DNA of 54,229 bases from Zygnema cylindricum (GCA_037447655.1 JBBHKE010002000.1:1-54229); one strand, 5' to 3'. Shown: positions 1 to 11,943, counted from the stretch's first letter. The notes: generated from the letters alone by a model not told the origin. A program made the numbers and translations.

Positions 1-682
1 AGAGCAAAAATTTATGTCTCAAGTACCTTACAGACAAGTAGTAGGAAGTCTGATTTATTTCATGAATTGCACTAGGCTCGATATAGCTGCAGCTGTAGGT
101 GTATCGAGCAGAAGTCTACAAAATCCACGAAAGAGAGATTGGGAGGCAGCAAAAAGGGTCTTAAGGTATCTTGTTGGGACTAGAAATCTTTGGCTTACTT
201 TGGGAGGGGACAAGGTTAGCATTAATACTTGGAGTGATGCTAGCTATGGTGATGTGCCTAGTAGGAAGTCTACAACTGGGTATGCCATTCAGATTGGAAG
301 TGGTACTTGTAGTTGGAGTAGTAAACTTCAAAAGGTCACGGCTCAATCTACTATGGAAGCCAAATACATGGCTGCGAGTGCAGCCTTGAAAGAGTTGCTA
401 TGGATTAAGGCATATCTTTAAGAATTGGGTTTTACACAACACAGGACACAAATAATGTGATGCGACAATCAGGCAGCCATTTCTGTGGCTACAAACCTAA
501 GTCACCATTTTAAGAGTAAACATATGGACATTCGGTTACATTTGGTACGAGAGAAAGTTTTTGCAAAAGTGGTCAAACTTTGTTATTTGCCTGATGAGAA
601 AATGGTTGCGGACATGTTGACAAAAGCCCTTCCCGCTCCTAAATTGGAGTACTGCAGAAAAACATGTGGTCTAAGTGAGTAA
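1..682 (+). pseudogene. Ty1/copia pol 3' end (RT C-terminus and RNase H), broken
   Basis: Reading from base 2, one frame runs to the TAA at 680-682 and matches the end of the well preserved copia at 39768-46218. It contains the RT/RNase H link (PYRQVVGSLIYFMNC), the RNase H aspartate in WSDASYGD, and CDNQAAI followed by KSKHMDIRL and ADMLTKALPAPKLEYC. Two in-frame stops interrupt it (TAA at 419-421 and a TGA near 458), with no frameshift. The RNase H glutamate expected in EAEY is lysine here (EAKYMAAS). The window edge removes everything upstream. A polypurine tract (AAGGGGAG, ending at 704) and an LTR follow directly, as expected for the 3' end of a copia element. Dead copy. Confidence 0.9.
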
Positions 683-704
683 GCCTTCTAAAGCTTAAGG
701 GGAG

Positions 705-1279
705 TATTGAAAAGTAAGCTTTAGTAAGTCTTAGAAATTTGAGTCTAGGACTAAGAATAATTTTGGAATACCAACTGTTCAATATTGACCAAATTTAGCG
801 TAGATTTTTTGTAGTATCTACACGAATAGTTATTTTTAAGTTAATTAGTGTGTAGGGCCGCCAATGAATGTAGACGTGATAAGAATCACTCGGATTTTTA
901 GGGTATAGATATTGTTAGTGGAAAATTCTGGTCCAAACACTTAGATTTTTGTCAGTAGGGTGTCTGTTGAACCATGTACATACGTTTTTGATGTTTTCTA
1001 GATCTTTTAGATGTTTTTTAGATCTTTTAGATGTTTTCTAGATCTTTTGATTATTTAGTTAAATTAGGATTGATCAATTCAATACAGAATGTACATTCTA
1101 CACAAGAATTAAGGAAATTAGAGCACTAACTGCAGTTTATGGTGTTTTATGCTCTATTGTCTCTAATTTGCTTGTAGTACATGTTTTTTTGGTTGAAATA
1201 CCTCTTTCGTTTGGAGTTACATATCTTAACTATAGATCTAGTCTTCTAGGCATTTCTCTTTGGGTTTGCTTCCGCTAAC
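705..1279 (+). repeat. LTR of copia element, left copy (family S)
   Basis: It starts TATTGAAAAG directly after a polypurine tract and is repeated almost exactly at 3292-3870. TATTG is probably a mutated TGTTG terminus. The right limit is set at the gag ATG, because I could not recognise a primer binding site; the true LTR end is somewhat earlier. It contains a short tandem run of TAGATGTTTTCTAGATCTTT near 1000-1050. This family lacks the tRNA-like module seen in the other LTRs. Confidence 0.7.
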
Positions 1280-1435
1280 ATGTCTGATAATGGCTCAACT
1301 CCTATTCCAAGTGCTCCTATTTACCCTAGTGCTCCACCTGCTCCTGCTGGTGCAAGTGTGACTCGTAGTGGGAGTGGATCACAGCGGAGTCTTAATGCCC
1401 ATGACCTTCAACACAAACTTTTAGCGCTAATATGA
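1280..1435 (+). pseudogene. Short gag-like 5' ORF after LTR, truncated by satellite
   Basis: A 51-codon ORF begins ATG TCT GAT with a Pro/Ala/Ser-rich start (MSDNGSTPIPSAPIYPSAPP). It runs into the 40 bp repeat array, where it ends at TGA. A second copy with the same N-terminus lies at 3871-4014 behind the second LTR. Position after the LTR suggests the first codons of gag, but no gag domain is reached. Confidence 0.5.
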
Positions 1436-3291
1436 ATTGTTACCTAACTTACACAAATTATTAGCAGTAACTAGAATTGTTTTCTAAATTACACAAACTG
1501 TTAGCTCAAACTAAAATAGTCACCTTATTTACACAAACTATTTGGGCAAACAAGAATTGTTATCTAAAAAACACAAAATTTTAGCGGTAATATGAATTGT
1601 TACCTAACTTACACAATCTATTACCGCTAATAAGAACTGTTACCTAACTTACACAAACTGTTTGCGCTAACAGGGATTGTTACTTAATATACACAAACTG
1701 TAAGCGCTAACAAAATTTGTTAACTAAATTACAAAAACTGTAAGCGCTACAGGAATTGTTATCTAAATTACACAACTATTAGCGTTTGCAAGAATTGTTA
1801 TCTAAATTACACAAACTAATAGCGCTAACAAGAATTGTCACCTAATTTACAAAAACTATTAGCGGTAACAATAATTGTTATCTAAATTAGATAAACTGAT
1901 AGCTTTAACAAGAATTGTTATCTAAATTACACAAACTGTTAGCGCTTGCACGAATTGTTACCTAACTTTTACAAATTGTTAGCGCTAACAGGAATTGTTA
2001 CCTACCAACTATTAGTGTTAACAAAAATTGTTATCAAAATTACACAAACTCTTAGCGAAACAAGAATTGTTATCTAATAACACAAAGTTTTAGCGCTAAT
2101 ATGAATTGTTACCTAACTTACACAATCTATTAGCGCTTATAAGAAATGTTACCTAACTTACACAAACTGTTTGCGCTAACAGGAATTGTTACTTAACATA
2201 CACAAACTGTTAGCGCTACAGGAATTGTTATCTAAATTACACAAACCATTAGCGCTAACAAAAATTGTTATCTAATAACACAAAGTTTTAGCGCTAATAT
2301 AAATTGTTACCTAACTTACACAATTTATCAGTGCTTATAAGAAATGCTACCTAACTTACATAATTTGTTTGCACTAATAAGAATTATTACTTTACATACA
2401 CAAACTGTTAGCGCTAAAAGTAATTGGTAGTTAAATTACACAAACTGTTAACGCTACAGTAATTGTTATCTAAATTACATAAACTATTAGCGCTAACATG
2501 AATTGATATCTAATTTACTCAAACTATTTGCGCTAACACAAATTGTCACCTCATTTACACAAACTATTAGAGCTAACAAGAGATGTTATCTAAATTAGAT
2601 AAACTGTTAGCTCTAACAGGAATTGTAATCTTAATTACTGAAACACTTAGCGCTTACAAAAATTGTTACCTAACTTACACAAACTATTAGCCCTAACAGG
2701 AATTGTTATCCAAATTACATGAACTGTTAACTCTAAAACGAATTGTTACTTAACTAACACAAACTGTTAGCGCTTACAAGAATTGTTACCTAAATTACAC
2801 AAACTAATAGCACTAACAGGAAATTTCACCTATTTTACATTAACTCTAAGTGCTAACAAGAATTGTTATCTAAATTACACGACCTGTTAACTCTAACACG
2901 ATTTGTTATCATACTTACACAAACTGTTAGCGCTTACAAGAATTGTTATCTAAATAACATAAACAGTTAGAGCTAACAGAATTGTTGCCTAACTGACACT
3001 AAATGTTAGCGCTAACAGGAATTGTTACCTAATTTACACAAACAATTTAGTTAACAATAATTGTTATCTAAATTAGATAAACTACTAGCTTTAACAAGAA
3101 TTCTTATCTAAATTACACATACAGTTAGCGATTACAAAAATTGTTACCTAACTTACACAAACTATTAGCGCTAACAGGAAATGTTATCTAAATTACACGA
3201 ACTTTTAACTCCAACACGAATTGTTATCTAAATTACACAAACTCTAAGCGCTAACATGAATTGTCACCTAACTTACACAAATTGTTAGCGC
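1411..3291. repeat. 40 bp minisatellite array, about 47 units, with palindromic core
   Basis: The unit is 40 bp (some 39 bp), typically starting ACACAAACTG, followed by the palindrome TTAGCGCTAA, then (C)AGGAATTGTTACCTAACTT. Divergence between neighbours is about 10-25%. Some variants recur as blocks: the version starting ACACAAAGTTTTAGCGCTAA occurs near 2079 and again about 200 bp later, so a higher-order repeat of five units is likely. The array fills the interval between a gag start and the next LTR copy. No coding content. Confidence 0.92.
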
Positions 3292-3870
3292 TATTGAAAA
3301 GTAAGCTTTAGTAAGTCTTAGAAATTTGAGTCTAGGACTTAGAATATTTTTAGAATACCAACTGTTCAATATTGACCGAATTTAGTGTAGATGATTTTTT
3401 GTAGTATCTACACGAATTGATATCTTTTAGTAAATTAGTGTGTAGGGCCGCCAATGAATGTAGACGTGATAAGAATCATCCGGATTTTTAGGGTATAGAT
3501 ATTTTTAGTGGACAATTATGGTCCAAACACTTAGATTTTGTCAGTAGGGTGTCTGGTGGACCATGTACATACGTTTTGGATGTTTTCTAGATCTTTTAGA
3601 TGTTTTCTAGATCTTTTAAGATGTTTCGTAGATCTTTTGAGTATTTAGTTCAATTAGGATTGATCAATTCAATACAGAATGTACATTCTACACAAGAATT
3701 AAGGAAATGAGAGCACTGAGTGCAGTTTAAGGTGTTTTATGCTCTATTGTCTCTAATTTGCTTGTAGTACATGTTTGTTTGGTTAAAATACCTCTTTCGT
3801 TTGGAGTTACATATCTTACACAATAGATCTAGTCTTTTAGGAATTTCTCTTTGGGTTTGCTTCCGCTAAC
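3292..3870 (+). repeat. LTR of copia element, right copy (family S)
   Basis: Near-identical to 705-1279, from TATTGAAAAG to the CCGCTAAC before the ATG. It abuts the satellite directly on its left. The order LTR, gag start, satellite, LTR, gag start implies tandem LTR recombination or a non-autonomous element whose interior became satellite. Confidence 0.7.
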
Positions 3871-4014
3871 ATGTCTGATAATGGCTCAGCTCCTATTGCA
3901 AGTGCTACTATTAGCCCTAGTGTTCCACCTGCTCCCGCTGGTGCAAGTGTGACTCCTAGTGGGAATGGATCACAGCCGAGTCTTAATCCCCATGACCTTC
4001 AACAAAGAGTGTAG
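3871..4014 (+). pseudogene. Second copy of short gag-like 5' ORF
   Basis: The N-terminus is MSDNGSAPIASATISPSVPP, related to 1280-1435. The gag-like part ends at a junction near 4003, where the sequence switches to the antisense copia gag of the next feature; the ORF stops at TAG 4012-4014. Confidence 0.5.
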
Positions 4015-4576
4015 CAAGCTCATTGCAAAAATCCAACATATTTCCCCCTTTGTATACATACTCCTTAACTTTCTGATCAGCTAACTGTTGTTGCTGAATC
4101 GTACCACTTCGGTACATCTCTATGAGAGCCATCCAAAGATCGGATGCCCTTTCTACCTGCAAATGAGGACATGCAAGTCCTTGAGTGAGATGGCGTAGGA
4201 TGAAGTGCTTTGCCGCCATATTTTTGAAGTCCCAGGTTTCAGTATCATTCTCCTCATTCCTCGGAATAGCTGACATGATTGTCGAACTAGTTGCTATTGG
4301 TGTGGTCGTCTCCTTCTCCTTTCCTTTGTCCACCACCTCTCATTCTTTTGTTTCCTCCGTTGAAGGTGGATCCTCTTTCTTGGTGAATCTGGTTCCTCCA
4401 AACCCTAGAGGAATTCCAAGACTTGATGGACGCCCCAACCGTCCACTCACTATCCCCCAAAACCTTTTTTTGCATAGAGTTGCTATCATCATACTTTCCC
4501 AGTATATGAAGCCAGTTCCATTAAAGATTAGTACCCTAGAGGGTGGGCCCATAACCTGAAACTCTGAGACCTCCAT
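4004..4576 (-). pseudogene. Ty1/copia gag N-terminal part, 3' truncated
   Basis: The frame starts at the ATG complementary to 4574-4576, inside the LTR end, and reads MEVSEFQVMGPPSRV through the primer binding site. It continues as copia gag (FIYWESMMIATLCKKRFWGI; later DLWMALIEMYRSGTIQQQQL and NMLDFCNELATLF). One in-frame TGA lies near 4338, where the copy at 20813 has glycine. The fragment is cut near 4004 at the junction with the family S gag-like ORF, so zinc knuckle, protease and pol are absent. Confidence 0.85.
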
Positions 4577-5604
4577 AAGTCCTCAGAGTAGACAGCTTCC
4601 AAGAAGCCTCTAGGATAATCCTGACCCCTTTGTGTTTCAGCAAAAATAACTGCCACCCTGGCAGAGAAAAACCCTGACCACGTACACCCTGTGAAGGCAA
4701 GACTCCCTTGAGTCGATATTAAAAAGAATCTCTGAATTTGCTCCCCTGAGAAGTAAGTTATGGAGGGTCAAAGTTGACCTTTTGTATAGAAGCTCTCTGG
4801 GAGAGAGGGTCCTATCTTCTAAATTTTCTAAGTCCTATCTCTCTCACAGACTCTATCTAATGATGTACGGAACCAATCAGATTGCAGTTCCGTACGCAAA
4901 AGTACAGCTGACGCTGTACTTTAAGTACGGACATTGTACGACATGGCCTAAATGTCGACACATGTCATATCCGGATTCGGTGCCATAATCTCCGGAGATT
5001 CCACGATCCAACGTAATTTCGCCACGCGTCATCCGATGTGGCGATGGCCAGAAACCGCCAAAATCTTCGTCCGCGATCTCGGCGCTAATTGCGGCCGTCT
5101 GATTAGATTCTAATTTAATCGTAGCCGTAATAAATACATGCGCGGTATTTGTTTCAATTACGAAACAAATACGCGGTATTGATTTTTAGTTCGTACCGTA
5201 ATCCATACTTTGTATATTACCGGATCTATGTATCCTGTAGTCTATTACAGTTAAATGATTTATCGTATGTATACATATTTAATTAATTATCAAACTATAC
5301 ACTACGTAACATTAATCCTAGACTTAACGGCTAAGGCTACCGGCTATTTCCTGTCTGCCGGCCGGTAGGTACAAGGATCAATTCCTGTCTCTGGCACATA
5401 TCTTTTAAATAAATAAACCCTAACTAATATAAATTTCCCGTAAACCTCAGGATAGCCTACGTAGCCATGGCTTTAGCTTCCTCTCCAATTTCTCAGTGAC
5501 TGCGACAAGTTTGAGAGTTGGAGAGAGAAGTTAGAGATAGACTGCCTCGGCTTCTTTATTTCTTCTCAGACCTAGAAAATACTTTAAAACCATTAGTTTG
5601 TACA
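4542..5604 (-). repeat. Copia LTR (family A) with half-tRNA-Met PBS
   Basis: The LTR spans 4557-5604 (TG..CA termini on the minus strand, TGTACAAACTAATGG to GAGTTTCA). The primer binding site GGTTATGGGCCCACC lies at 4542-4556, complementary to the anticodon arm of initiator tRNA-Met. The LTR holds a tRNA-like module on the plus strand (about 5321-5406: GGCTAAGGCTACCGG, AGGATCAATTCCT, then TCTTTT). It ends against the methyltransferase region at 5605. The partner LTR is lost, so no target duplication can be tested. Confidence 0.88.
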
Positions 5605-6715
5605 TTTTTCTCCTCTGTCTTCCCCCCTCAAGCTGCAAAGTGGCTCGCATGGATAACAATTTTGGAGCTTGAAGGTAACATCCGCGGGAATCTGGAGAAT
5701 GGAGACTGGAATATGCAAGAGCGTGTTTAGTAACCCATATAATGGCATTCAAATCCATGCTGTTTCCGATTAAGTTGCACCTCTGCAGGTCTGAAATACC
5801 TGGTGCGGCCGTGGTTCCCGGATGGAATCCCATGGCTTGTTCTCGTTCCGAAATTGTTGGTGTCGTCCAAATTCCTACCTTGCTGTCAAAAATCATCCCA
5901 GCTGCTCCTTTTCTATAGGCGTGACTGTGAGGAAAAGAGACCAACGTGGGGAGAGCTCTGCGAGGAGATCCGATTGTGTTGCATTGGAAGAAAGGAGGAC
6001 GATCTGGTTTGGTTACAAGTGTGGCTATTCTCCCTTCCCTGAGTATTTGCTGTACTGATGTCTTAGGTTCGAGGGTTTGTTTCTCCAACAGTTGCCGGAG
6101 GACTGGAAGCGGGATCATATTGGTCCAATATGCCTAGAGTCTGTGTGCTCGAGATCCCATCTGAGCAGCGTCAAAAACCAAAGGAGCTCCTAAAGTCCGG
6201 GTTACTTGTTTCCAACTGTCTGCAACCTGTTTTCGTTTATCATCCCCCGGGTGGACGTTCTCCAAGATGTACCCCACTGGCGTGTCCTGGAGCTTCTGAA
6301 TCCACGATATTAATTTAATCATTTGGTAGGAGGTGCCACTTCTGCGATCTTGATGCCCTTTTCCTCGTCTTGCGAGGGAGTATCCCTGACAAGGCCATCC
6401 CGCCACAACCAGATCTATTATGCCCAGACTTGCTAAATGGGGTGCCATAATGTTATCCACGTTCTGGGGAAGACTCCAGTGAGCTTTGGAAATGGAAGAC
6501 ACTGGAAGCTGTTGAGGATATAGGCGGTGAAGCTGATGAAGGCGATGTTCGCTGACAGCTCGTGCTTCCGGTGAAATTTCCACAGCGGTATATGACTTCA
6601 CCCGATATCCTGCTTTCAAAACTGCTTCCAGATCGGAATTGATTCCTGAAAATAAAGATAAAATCCGAAGTCCGGCGTCGGGGACTGTCAATGACACCAC
6701 TTGTTGATTGAAGTC
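5605..6715 (-). pseudogene. Retroelement-linked cytosine-C5 DNA methyltransferase
   Basis: The frame opens after a TAA near 6715 and runs to 5605 with one in-frame TAG (6134-6136). All main C5-methyltransferase motifs are visible in order: motif I (LRILSLFSGI, SAM binding), VEIS (motif II), motif IV DLVVAGWPCQGYS with the catalytic Cys codon at 6389-6391, ENV (motif VI), QMGSRAHRL (motif VIII, just before the stop), then AYWTN, REQAMGF and GNSMDLNAI (motifs IX/X). No chromodomain, UBA or BAH domain is present. It directly follows, in a -1 (or +2) frame with about 40 nt overlap, a gag-like/protease frame on the same strand. The 3' side is cut by a copia LTR at 5604, so reverse transcriptase or integrase downstream cannot be assessed. 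It would methylate cytosine in DNA if expressed; here it is broken by the stop. A host methyltransferase pseudogene is less likely given the protease upstream. Confidence 0.85.
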
Positions 6716-8751
6716 CTCTTACCAGTCTTAGTTAGGAAAACATCTGACAGGGTTGTCGAATCTGTTTTATGTAATAATAATAAGGCTGAGAATGCTTGAT
6801 CTACTCCCCGCTGGAGTTTTGTTACCTGCAATAATCTGTTTGTGTATTCCCCTTCCCACCGCTTGGAAATCAGGAATTGCTAGATGTGCTTTGCGATATC
6901 CATAGAACTATCAAGCAGTTCTGCCGGAGAGGATGTAGAATACACTGGGTAACAGCCAGAAACAGGAACATTTGTTTTTCCCCGGTTCCATAAATCCAAA
7001 GGAACCACCACTTTGGTTCGTTCGGGATTCCCAGGGTCCCGAACAGTGCATTGTTCCTTCCAAACACTCAAACTCATATTCATCCGGGTCCATGTAGCCA
7101 TCCCCAATAAGATTTCAAACTGATTCCCTTCCACCACTAAGAAAGGAAGTTCAATTTTCACCTTCTGCCCAGCATCATCGGAGAATTCAATGTCCATAGC
7201 TTTGATGATTCCATGGACTGGCTGGCTGCCGCTGCTTACCGTGCTTAAGCAAATGTTACTCGGGGAGATTTGAGGTCTGAGTTCCTCCAGTATTTTCTGC
7301 AATGCAGAAGTGGTGATAAGGTTTGGAAGTGCTCCGGTGTCAACCACAACGTCTTGGTACCCGCTGTACCAATTAAGTTTGAAGTTGCCCGTTCGGTTGA
7401 AAATGAGCTCTACGGACAAGGTTTTGTAGTCCCTATCCACCATAAGGGTTTTAGGCTTTGTATACAAATATACTGCCGTGGGTGGTGTCGCTTGGTCGAC
7501 TTTGTCCTTTCCAAAATGAATATCTTCTCCCAAGGCTTGAATGAGGATATTTTTGGGCAGATTATGGGAGGAAGCGAGGGTTTGGACAGGAGTCAAGGCA
7601 TATGGCATAAGGTGCATGACTAGCATAACAGTAGGCTTCGAGGAAGGGAGTAGGGCTCTCGGGGATGAAGCCGACGAATCTGGGTCCCGATCCGGTTCAT
7701 TCCCCTCCTTGTCATCACTTTCAGAGCCGGAATCAGGCATTGGTGGAGTTTTGGGTGCCTCCTCTTCCGGACGTTCGGCCATGAACAGCTCAAACCAATC
7801 CTGAGTACTCTGTTTGTCCTCTTCCGGTGATTACTTCTCATGCGGTAATTTCTCGCTCTTGTAATTTTCGAAACCGGGAGGCAATTTAGGCTTAGAAGGA
7901 AGAGGAGGAGGTTGAGTGGGCTTGATCCCAAGACCTGTGTCATTGTTCAGCACTACTGCCCGGGGCGTGAAAGATAAAGGCCCGGTGGTCTTCTGGTTGT
8001 GGTCCTTCTTGCTCATTTTCTGCCTGTCTCTCCTCTGATCAGAGGTTGAGGTGCGGAGTTGTCTACAACCATCTCCCACTCCCACATTCCACACTACGTG
8101 AAGAAAACTGTTGGCATGGTGGGCATTTGGGGGTTCCAAATCCCAGCCTATCAAATCATCTTCGTTAGAACCCGCTGTGCTTTGAAGGTCAAGCTCCGCT
8201 AGCTTTTGTAGGAACTCCTGCTTCTGTCTTTGGAGTCGTTGCGCTGCTGTAAAAGGAGCAGGCAGGTAAATCGATCCTAAACGAAGTGCAGCCAATTTTA
8301 CAGCTATAGCAGCCATCTGTTGACTCTGCTGTTGGATTATGATCTCCGGGGTGAGTCTTGCTGGAGCAGCCGTTGTTGGTCCCGGAGTCTCTGGTGTAGG
8401 CAGCACTGGGCGCCCCTAAGGATAAATGAGTTCTAGGGGAAGAGGATTAACGGCAGTCTCTCCTCCTCCCGTGAACAAAGTGAAATGCATCATTTCCTTC
8501 GGGATCCCGTTTTTCAGGAATCATTGCCCCTCCTTGTGCCCCATAAAACCACAAGCCTCGCACTTGTGACCCTCGGTGGTATACTTGCTCCGAATCTCGT
8601 TGGATATCTGAGCATTGTCAAACTTTGGCAGTTTGATCTGCCGCAGTTGAGACTGGGACATTTTCGAAGTTTCGCTCCGGGGAGTGGGGTGGTAATTGTC
8701 CTTTTTGACCAGTGTTTTCTCCCCCCCCCCAGCTCGTTGTAGCCTTTCTTG
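6700..8751 (-). pseudogene. Gag-like/aspartic protease polyprotein upstream of methyltransferase
   Basis: One frame spans the segment with four in-frame stops (TGA 8521-8523, TAG near 8416, TAA 7831-7833, TAG near 6880) and no frameshift. In order: a CCHC-type knuckle KCEACGFMGHKEGQ whose fourth Cys position is the TGA; a Gln-rich probable coiled coil (IIIQQQSQQMAAIAVKLAAL, then QRLQRQKQEFLQKLAELDL); a Pro/acidic linker (PMPDSGSESDDKEGNE); and a retroviral-type aspartic protease with VVVDTGALPN (Asp codon 7339-7341) and EILLGMATW. The DTGA signature differs from the DSGA of the copia elements nearby. About 55 residues separate the protease from the methyltransferase frame. The frame continues in register into 13252-13710 once the insertion 8752-13251 and its TSD are removed. 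Confidence 0.8.
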
Positions 8752-10059
8752 TGTTGATATTTGGGTATTTTCTAGGTCTTTACTAGATGGAAAAAGAATA
8801 GAGGCAGTCTGACTCTAACTCCCTTCTCTAAGCCCCCACACTTGTTGTAGTCACTGAAGGCTGGTGAGGGAGCTAGAGCCATGGCTGCCTAAGCTCTCCA
8901 AAGAGATAGGAATAGATAATAGGCATGTTTACCATAAAGGTATTTGACGGACCCAGGAATTGATCCTGGTACCTGCCGTCCGTCAAACATCCCGTAGCCG
9001 TTAGCTTTGTCCCTTTAGCCTAGGACTAGTGCTAGTACGTATAGGGTTTGATAAATATTTGAATAGTTATAGGTAGGATTTTCCATTTAACTAGGTTACG
9101 GTATATAGGGCATAGAAACAGTTGTATCTTTAGTACCGAACGAAATAAATAGTAGAAACATGTATTTCGACGGTCCGTTTTAATTACGATGTAAATCGGA
9201 CGGCCGTGGTTAGCGCCGACATCGCGGAAAGGAAAATTTGGCAGTTTGCAGACGCCGCCACTCCGGATGACTCGTGGCAACATCGTACGGGATTACGGAA
9301 TTTCCGGAACGGCAGAAAATAAATCCGAGAATGACAAATGTCGCACTATGGCGACATCGTACAATGTACGTACAGAAAGTACTCCGGCACTTGTACTTTC
9401 TTGTACGGTACCAATTTTATGACTCGGCATGACTTGGCGCCACGTGGAGAGATAAGATTTGGAGGTAGGAATTCCGAAGATTATAAGAGCGAATCCGGTT
9501 AGGACATTTGTTGACTTTTTAGCCATGTCGTATGATGACCGTACAAAAGGTACACCGGCATCTGTACCTTTATGTAGTATACAGTAATGTGATTGGTCCG
9601 TACCTCAGTACTGGAGGATTTAGAGAGGGGTTTAGGACTTAGAATATTTCGGGTAGGTAGCTAACTCTTCTAGAGAGCACCCTATATAAATGGCAAACTT
9701 TGGCCAGCCATAACTATCAATTCAGTTGACCAATTTTAGTGATTCTTTTTGCTGCGGACTCAGGGGTGTCCAAGCTACACAGAATTGTAGTCGGTTAGTT
9801 TATTTGCCTGCCAAGGTGGCTGCATTTCTAGGGGAAAGTCAAAGTGGGTGAATGTGTCCAAAACTCATATTCTAACTTTGCATTCTGTGGTGGAACTGAG
9901 CACACAGAAAGTCTTATTTCACAGGGGTGAAGCTCAAATGGGGTTCTGATTGTCAAGGGGTCAATCATTTGGGTTTGTATAAACTTGGAGTCGGCACTAT
10001 CTAGATTAGCTTCTTTTGATCTGCGAATTCTATGTGGCAATGGAGCCCATAGAATTTCA
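8752..10059 (+). repeat. 5' LTR of family B element
   Basis: Begins TGTTGATATTTGGG, ends ATAGAATTTCA. It carries the antisense tRNA-like module near 8936-9030: on the minus strand TTTGACGGAC, GGCAGGTA, the T-arm-like CCAGG-ATCAATT-CCTGG and GTCCGTCAAA. GTAC-rich U3 sequence lies at 9350-9600 and the leader hairpins at 9756-9790. Confidence 0.92.
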
Positions 10060-11915
10060 GGTTATGGGCCCAACATCTAGGGTGCCTATGTTCAATGGAA
10101 CAGACTTCACTTATTGGGAGTTTACGATGGAGGGATTGCTTTTCGAGAAGCACTTATGGGGAATTGTTTCGCGACAAGTGAGGTGTCCGCCACCGGGCTT
10201 TGGAGGAGCTCACTATGGAGAATCATCTGGGGCTGCCCAGAAAACCAACCGGAGTTCAAATGCAACGGAAGGTGAAAAGAAAATCATTACCGTGGAAGGG
10301 GAAATAGCGGAGAAAGATAAAGGGACACCAATGGTGAGGGGAGCTAGGCTCTCGGCTATGGTTCCACTTGTGGGGGTTATAACTAAACCAAAAACTGAAG
10401 AAAATGATAGGAAAATTTGGGAATATAAAACACTATAGCAAAACATCTTATACTTAGATATGTGTCTAAGTCTATAGCTATCACTCTTTTAAATCTAACC
10501 AAGTGTTCGGAAATTTGGGAAACACTAATTCAGATTTATAAGAGTGAGACTATACAGAGGCAGCAGTTAGTAAAACAGGAAATAGAGGCCTATGTTTTAA
10601 AGGCGGTAGCATGATAGAGTTTTGCAATGATATTGCTGCGTTATATGTTGAGCTTGCTAGTGCAGGATATGTAGAATCTGAGGAGAGAAAGATTAATACA
10701 CTAATCATAAAGCTTCCATATGAGTACGAAGACATCATTTACCGTATGTAGGGAATGGATGGATCCTCATGGACTTGGAGCATTGCCATGGGGATAAATC
10801 TTGTGAGGGAAAGCACTTTAGAGCTTCGTAGGGGAAGTGACAGGGGGACTGCATTTAGTGCTGGTGGAGACTGGCGGAAGCGTGATGTGAGGAACGGCGT
10901 TGACGAGCGGAAGCGTGATGAGAGGAAGAAAGACAAAGGTAAACCTTATCGGAACTTTGGTGGAAAGAGAGGGAGAAGAAAAGAAAGGGGAGCTTTGGAA
11001 AAAGGTGTTTGCTTCGCTTGTAGGAAACTGGGTCACTATATGGAGGAGTGTCCTTGTTTGGAAGAACTTAGAAGTCGGTATGTGAATGAGGAGGAAGAAG
11101 GGGAAGAGGAGAAAGAGGATGAAGAAATCTTGGAGCTTCTTCATATCGGTAGAATGGAGAAGAGAGAAAAATACACAGAAATTCCACGAAGGCAACATTG
11201 TGCTTTTGGAGGTATAAGGGAAGTAAAGAGAGAGGATGTACTTGAGGATGTTGAGGAGTGTAGAGTGTATGACTTAGAAATGAGAAAGTCAGATCTAGGA
11301 TCCATAAGTGAAAACGGGAAAGACAAAATTAATGAGGATAATTTTATAGACAATTTGGAAACAGAAAACTGGTTGGAAAAGGAGACTTCAACGGATTCCG
11401 AGGAAAGGGGAGAAGTGAAACTAGAAGGGGTCTTAAAGGATAGGGGAAAAGAGGAATATTTAATGAAAGGTTTAGGGGAGGAGAAATATTTATTGGGAAT
11501 AAATTTAGAAAGTGAGAGTGGAAAGAAATCCATGGGAGAGAGTGAGGAAAGTTCATGTTTTGGGGGTAATGGGTTTGACATCACTAAAGGGAGTGATGAC
11601 ATTTATGAAGGTGTGCCTGTAAAAGGGTTAGCCTCAAGGTGTGTGTTGCAAATTGGAGATGGGGCTGGTTGTTTGAATTGCAAGAGGGAAAGTGGATTTA
11701 GTGTGGATGGAATAGAGAAGAGGTGCATAAAATCTTTGCTCGGATTTATGATAAGTGGGATACTAAATGAAATGTGTGATGCAATTGTTATTTCATTTCA
11801 TCTAATGCATTGTTTTAAATACGAGAGCATTTTTTTTAAGTTATATAAAAAGAAAAAGAAAAGAAAAAGGAAAAAGGGGAGGGAGTGTTTTGTTTATTTT
11901 GTTTGTGAGAGTTGA
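10040..11915 (+). pseudogene. Gag with zinc knuckle and acidic tail of family B element
   Basis: The start ATG (10040) lies 20 bp inside the LTR and reads MEPIEFQVMGPTSRVPMF across the PBS. Copia gag similarity continues (GTDFTYWEFTMEGLLFEKHLW) with a stop at 10436-10438, a frame change, further gag (SEIWETLIQIYKSETIQRQQ), a second frame change near 10600 and a TAG at 10749-10751. From 10755 a 386-codon frame is open: gag C-terminus (GINLVRESTLELRRGS), knuckle CFACRKLGHYMEEC, EIPRRQHCAFGG, then an acidic Glu/Lys-rich stretch of about 170 residues that I do not recognise. Near the end, CVLQIGDGAGCLNCK resembles the RNase H segment YVLYVGDGACCWSSK, so pol appears deleted and partly replaced. 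A Lys/Arg-rich end follows, then the polypurine tract. Confidence 0.75.
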
Positions 11916-11943
11916 AAGGAAGTAGACTAGAAAATAAGGGGAG

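Noticed and set aside
1411-3291. Possible CRISPR-like array
   Set aside because: Units vary along their whole length with no constant repeat/unique spacer pattern, no cas genes are present and the sequence is eukaryotic. It is a minisatellite.
5803-6318. Plus-strand ORFs over the methyltransferase region
   Set aside because: They are antisense shadows of a frame with full methyltransferase motifs and have no recognisable similarity.
10755-11915. Host gene for an acidic protein
   Set aside because: It starts with copia gag sequence and a knuckle, lies between two LTRs with a TSD and ends at a polypurine tract. It is the element interior.
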